A stretch of DNA of 64,000 nucleotides. Source: JAWWPG01 sp033850885 (GTDB lineage: Bacteria > Actinomycetota > Actinomycetes > Propionibacteriales > Nocardioidaceae). Each line of letters starts with the position of its first letter. Within the stretch, counting starts at the first letter, position 1. The notes under the pieces were generated by a model. That model had not been told where the DNA came from. It saw only the letters and a program-made list of their open reading frames with translations, and did not search any database. Location: positions 62,001-126,000 of the forward strand of contig JAWWPG010000027.1 in assembly GCA_033850885.1 (NCBI GenBank), given 5' to 3'. A program made the position numbers and the translations under genes. Shown one piece after another: positions 61,190-64,000 of the stretch.

Positions 61190-61530
61190 ATGCGCGGATT
61201 CCCCACACATTCGTTGAACTCTGCCAGCCGCATGGTTGGTGTGGTGGCGGCCACCGTATTGCTGGCTGCCGCTTGCGGCAGCTCGAACGGCTCGAGCAAC
61301 TCGTCCGGCGCCGTGTGGTGGTCGAGCCACCCATAACAGCTCCGGCGCCGGTGCCACCACGGCGACCGTCGACACGCACAGTGGCCCGCTGCACGTACCT
61401 GACCAACTCGAAGGGGCTCTCCCTGTACATGTTCGCCTCCGACACCGCTGGAAAGTCCAGCTGCAGTGGACCGTGCGTCACCTACTGGCCGCCCGTGACT
61501 GCCACGGGCAAGGCCACCGCCGGGCGGTGG
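61190..61530 (+). pseudogene. Decayed lipoprotein gene (Lipoprotein_15 / secreted repeat family)
   Basis: It starts well: MRGFPTHSLNSASRMVGVVA followed by a lipobox LLAAAC and a Ser-rich linker, then runs into a stop near 61334. The next frame carries NSSGAGATTATVDTHSGP. A third frame carries YLTNSKGLSLYMFASDTAGK and SSCSGPCVTYWPPVTATGKA, the hallmark of the secreted-repeat lipoproteins. At least two shifts are needed to join these, and the second half of the domain is missing: the sequence changes near 61525, about 30 bases before the convergent DUF1501 stop. An assembly error could explain the shifts but not the missing end. Confidence 0.75.
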
Positions 61531-61556
61531 CCGCTACTGACCAACCGTGCCACGGA

Positions 61557-62831
61557 TCAGGCGCGCCTCATCATCCCCAACCGCTGGGGCCTGAAGCCCG
61601 GGAAGAGCCTGGCGAGACTGACGGACCCGAAGCGGGCCTCGACAACCTCCCACAGCACCGAGCGGTAGTCCGTCGTGACCGCCAGATCACCGTCCACGAG
61701 GTGCCACGGGTCCAGGCCCGGCCAGCTGCCGTACACCCGGCCACCTCGGACCCCCCCGCCCATCACAAGCATCGCGTTGCCGTAGCCGTGGTCGAGGCCC
61801 GCGTCGCCGTTCTCGGCCACCCGCCGGCCGAACTCGCTGATCGTGACGAGGGTGACGAGCGAGCCCAGCGAGCCGAGGTCGGTGAAGAACGCGGCGAGCG
61901 ACCGGGCCAGGTCGTCGGCCATCACCCGCATCTCCCCGTCGTCGAGAGTGCCCACGTCGGTGTGCATGTCCCAGGACGAGTGATCGACGCTGATCACCTC
62001 GGCACCGACGTCGGCCTTGACCAACCGTGCCGACTGGGCCATTGCCCGGCCGAGGTCGGACTTCGGGTAGCGGGCGCCGTGCTCGGGTCGACGCGGGGTC
62101 TGGACGACCGGGCGCCACCGAGCCGCGGCCTGCATGCCATCGCGGGCTGCCCGTCCGAGCGGCCCCGGCGCGTGCCCCCAGGTCACGTCCAGAGCTGCCT
62201 TGCGCTGCGAAATGGCGCCTGCCGGGCCGGTGATCCGGATGTTCTCGATATCCATCGCTGCCAGCGCCGGCTGTCGACCATGGATCTCGTTCCCTGGCAC
62301 CGCCCACCCAACCTGGACGGCGCCGAACAGGTACGCAGGCTCGGTCATCCCGACCATCCGGTTCAGCCAGCCAGCACGACGCGTCGAGCCTGGGTCGGCT
62401 TCTGCGACCTCCTCGGTCGCAGAGAGGTGCGAGCGGTTCGGCGCCGGAAGACCGACCGCTTGTACGGCGGCCATCCGGCCCGTCTTCCACAACGGCTCGA
62501 GTGCACCGAGCCCGGGGTGCAGCCCGAACATGCCGTCCGTCTGGAGCAGCTGTCGCGGCGCGACGGCGATGGTCGGCCGGGCCCTTGCGTAACCGTCGTC
62601 GCCGTACGGAACGACAAGTGACATGCCGTCGGCTCCGCCTCGCAGGTTGACGACGACGAGGACACTCTCCGCCTTCCCGCTCGCAGCGAAGGCGGTCTGC
62701 CCGAACGCGGTGCCGTGCATCGTCGCGAGGACGCCGCCCCCCGCCAGAACGCCTGCGCCCTTGAGAAACGTCCGGCGCGACCGCAGCGACTCCCGGTAGT
62801 CCTCACATCCGGCGTGCTGGGGCGTCTCCAT
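61557..62831 (-). CDS. DUF1501 exported protein
   Basis: 424 residues. The Tat signal LRSRRTFLKGAGVLAGGGV (about 16-34) exports it folded. Family blocks: VLVVVNLRGGADGMSLVVPY (near 57-76), MVGMTEPAYL, VDHSSWDMHTDVG near 283-295, VTLVTISEFGRRVAENG near 323-339 and DHGYGNAMLVMGGGVRGG near 343-360. DUF1501 is distantly related to sulfatase/alkaline-phosphatase-like folds; its substrate is unknown. It follows a DUF1800 gene by 21 bases on the same strand, a pairing seen in many phyla. Confidence 0.9.
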   Translation of the reverse strand: METPQHAGCEDYRESLRSRRTFLKGAGVLAGGGVLATMHGTAFGQTAFAASGKAESVLVVVNLRGGADGMSLVVPYGDDGYARARPTIAVAPRQLLQTDGMFGLHPGLGALEPLWKTGRMAAVQAVGLPAPNRSHLSATEEVAEADPGSTRRAGWLNRMVGMTEPAYLFGAVQVGWAVPGNEIHGRQPALAAMDIENIRITGPAGAISQRKAALDVTWGHAPGPLGRAARDGMQAAARWRPVVQTPRRPEHGARYPKSDLGRAMAQSARLVKADVGAEVISVDHSSWDMHTDVGTLDDGEMRVMADDLARSLAAFFTDLGSLGSLVTLVTISEFGRRVAENGDAGLDHGYGNAMLVMGGGVRGGRVYGSWPGLDPWHLVDGDLAVTTDYRSVLWEVVEARFGSVSLARLFPGFRPQRLGMMRRA

Positions 62832-62852
62832 GCGGACTCGTCTCTCCTCGCC

Positions 62853-64000
62853 TCAGCGACTGAGGTGCTCGGGGGTGTCGAGAATCGTCACCGCGAGGCG
62901 CGGGAACCTGTGGGTGACAAGTGGGTGTGTCGGGTGGATCATCTCTCGCGGCCCGATCTCGGTGGCCACGCAAGCGGCGCGCAGCATCGTCGGTGTACAC
63001 GGCAGGAACAGCATGCGACGTACGACGCGGTCGACGACGTTGTCGAACGTCGTGGGAAGACTCGGCATCCAGTCCATCGGTGGCGGGAGCGTCATGCCCT
63101 GCCGGGGGAAGGCGCCGCTCGCGGCGTCCCAGTGGGCCTGCATCGACCCCAGGATCCGGCCGGAGCCGGTCCAGGCAGCAGCCACGTCGGGAAAGCCGCT
63201 CGGTTGAGGCCAGTCATAGACGACCTGGCCGATCGTCCTGCTCACGTTGACGATCTGGTTGGCGGCATCCTGGTCGTGATGTGGTCGGGCGACGACGGCA
63301 CGCAGGGCGGTCAGGCTGGCAAGAGCGTCCTCGACGGGTGTGCGCACCTTACCCAGGACCGAGCGCTTGAACTCGGCCGACGCCACCAAGGCACGCAGGA
63401 CGGGGACGATGGCCGTGTCCGAGTCCAGGTACACCTGCGCTAGTGAGTCGACCAGGGCCGCCGAGGGTTCGTCGGACACGAAGCGCACCGCGAGCCTGTT
63501 GCAGATCCGTCGGGCGGTGGCAGGTCGATGTGCCAGGTACGAGAGGTAGCTCTCGAGCACGGTCCGACCGTCGCGGTGCCCGTTCGGCGACGAGAACCCC
63601 ATCACCTTGACCCGGCCGACCCAGTGGTCCGCCGGCACGTACGAAGCGGCCCAGGTGTTGGCCATGTCCACGTGCGACCCGGTCAGGATCCTTGCGGAGT
63701 CGACCACCTGACTCTCCAGGTACCCCCCGTCGATCCCGACCGTGTGGCACTCGAGCAGCTCCCGGCCGAGGTTCTCGTTGACGGCGCCGGCCGTCGACTC
63801 CACGTTGTCGAGGTAGAGACCCATGGCGGGGTGCCGGATCGCGCTCCGAAGCAGGTCGTCGAAACGTCCCAGGGCATGTCGACGAACCGTCCTCTCGTAC
63901 TCGACGCGGTACACCCATGCTTTGGGGCTCGGGGAGGCGACGTGGAGCAGGTTGGACCAGAAGCCGACCATCTGCTCTTGCACTTGACGCTTGGAGACGA
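62853..64000 (-). CDS. DUF1800 protein, 5' end beyond the window
   Basis: The frame is open to the right edge, so the N-terminus is missing; at least 382 residues are present. DUF1800 marks: MVGFWSNLLHVASP, RRHALGRFDDLLRSAIRHPAM, MGLYLDNVESTAGAVNENLG (near the visible N-terminus), RELLECHTVGIDGGY and VVDSARILTGSHVD, then helical segments and a C-terminal QPSGFPDVAAAWTGSGRIL block. It is usually paired with DUF1501; the pair may form an exported complex. Function unknown. Confidence 0.88.
   Translation of the reverse strand, partial: VSKRQVQEQMVGFWSNLLHVASPSPKAWVYRVEYERTVRRHALGRFDDLLRSAIRHPAMGLYLDNVESTAGAVNENLGRELLECHTVGIDGGYLESQVVDSARILTGSHVDMANTWAASYVPADHWVGRVKVMGFSSPNGHRDGRTVLESYLSYLAHRPATARRICNRLAVRFVSDEPSAALVDSLAQVYLDSDTAIVPVLRALVASAEFKRSVLGKVRTPVEDALASLTALRAVVARPHHDQDAANQIVNVSRTIGQVVYDWPQPSGFPDVAAAWTGSGRILGSMQAHWDAASGAFPRQGMTLPPPMDWMPSLPTTFDNVVDRVVRRMLFLPCTPTMLRAACVATEIGPREMIHPTHPLVTHRFPRLAVTILDTPEHLSR

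Overview
The window is GC-rich DNA with the strong third-position G/C bias of an actinobacterium. The gene families agree: an HspR-type MerR regulator beside Hsp20, a DtxR/IdeR repressor, DUF2530 and DUF3027 proteins, a mycothiol-type maleylpyruvate isomerase family protein, an ANTAR regulator, and XPB with its helicase-C partner. My best guess is Propionibacteriales (Nocardioidaceae-like); that is inference. I saw no rRNA, tRNA, CRISPR array or intact insertion sequence.

Layout. 1-6.3 kb is accessory and gene-poor. It holds an APH-type kinase, small membrane proteins, a secreted protein, a serine recombinase that has lost its start codon and its frame, a truncated DinB/MDMPI-like pseudogene, and a segment resembling the 5' part of a group II intron. 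6.6-14.6 kb carries a DinB/DUF664 protein, a large LuxR-type (LAL) ATPase regulator, a lipoprotein, a clan-A-like glycosidase, the divergent hspR/hsp20 pair and a GAF-ANTAR regulator. 14.8-24.8 kb carries an MFS transporter, an overlapping molybdopterin oxidoreductase/flavin reductase pair, a HAD phosphatase, an esterase, a patatin, a ferritin-like protein, a secreted HtrA-like protease and an Eis-like acetyltransferase. 24.8-33.8 kb carries a lectin-CHAP exoprotein, an ideR-lipoprotein-MFS operon, a DNA photolyase, a hot-dog protein, a second DinB protein and another MFS transporter.

34-49 kb looks like conserved chromosomal core: pdxH, citrate synthase, serC, a methyltransferase/beta-propeller pair, an MDMPI-MFS-MarR operon, an NCS2 purine permease, DUF2530, DUF3027, an MFS protein, a G1 peptidase, a cold-shock protein and larE. 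49-64 kb has a large subtilase, an acyl-CoA ligase, an ABC exporter, a helicase-C protein, a 48-residue membrane protein, a CGNR-XPB operon, a TPR protein, a decayed lipoprotein gene and a DUF1501/DUF1800 pair cut by the window edge.

Themes. Many genes begin 6-7 bases after a TANNNT box and so look leaderless. A 22-bp repeat occurs head-to-head at 31.74-31.95 kb and in tandem at 52.11-52.20 kb, where it supplies the stop codons of two convergent genes. Other intergenic repeats or hairpins lie at 24.8, 26.6, 21.7 and 13.8 kb. Several operons are translationally coupled (ATGA, GTGA or TGATG overlaps). The least-described items are the 22-bp repeat family, the CGNR-XPB coupling, the small ORF with a structured leader ahead of pdxH, and the DUF1501/DUF1800 pair.
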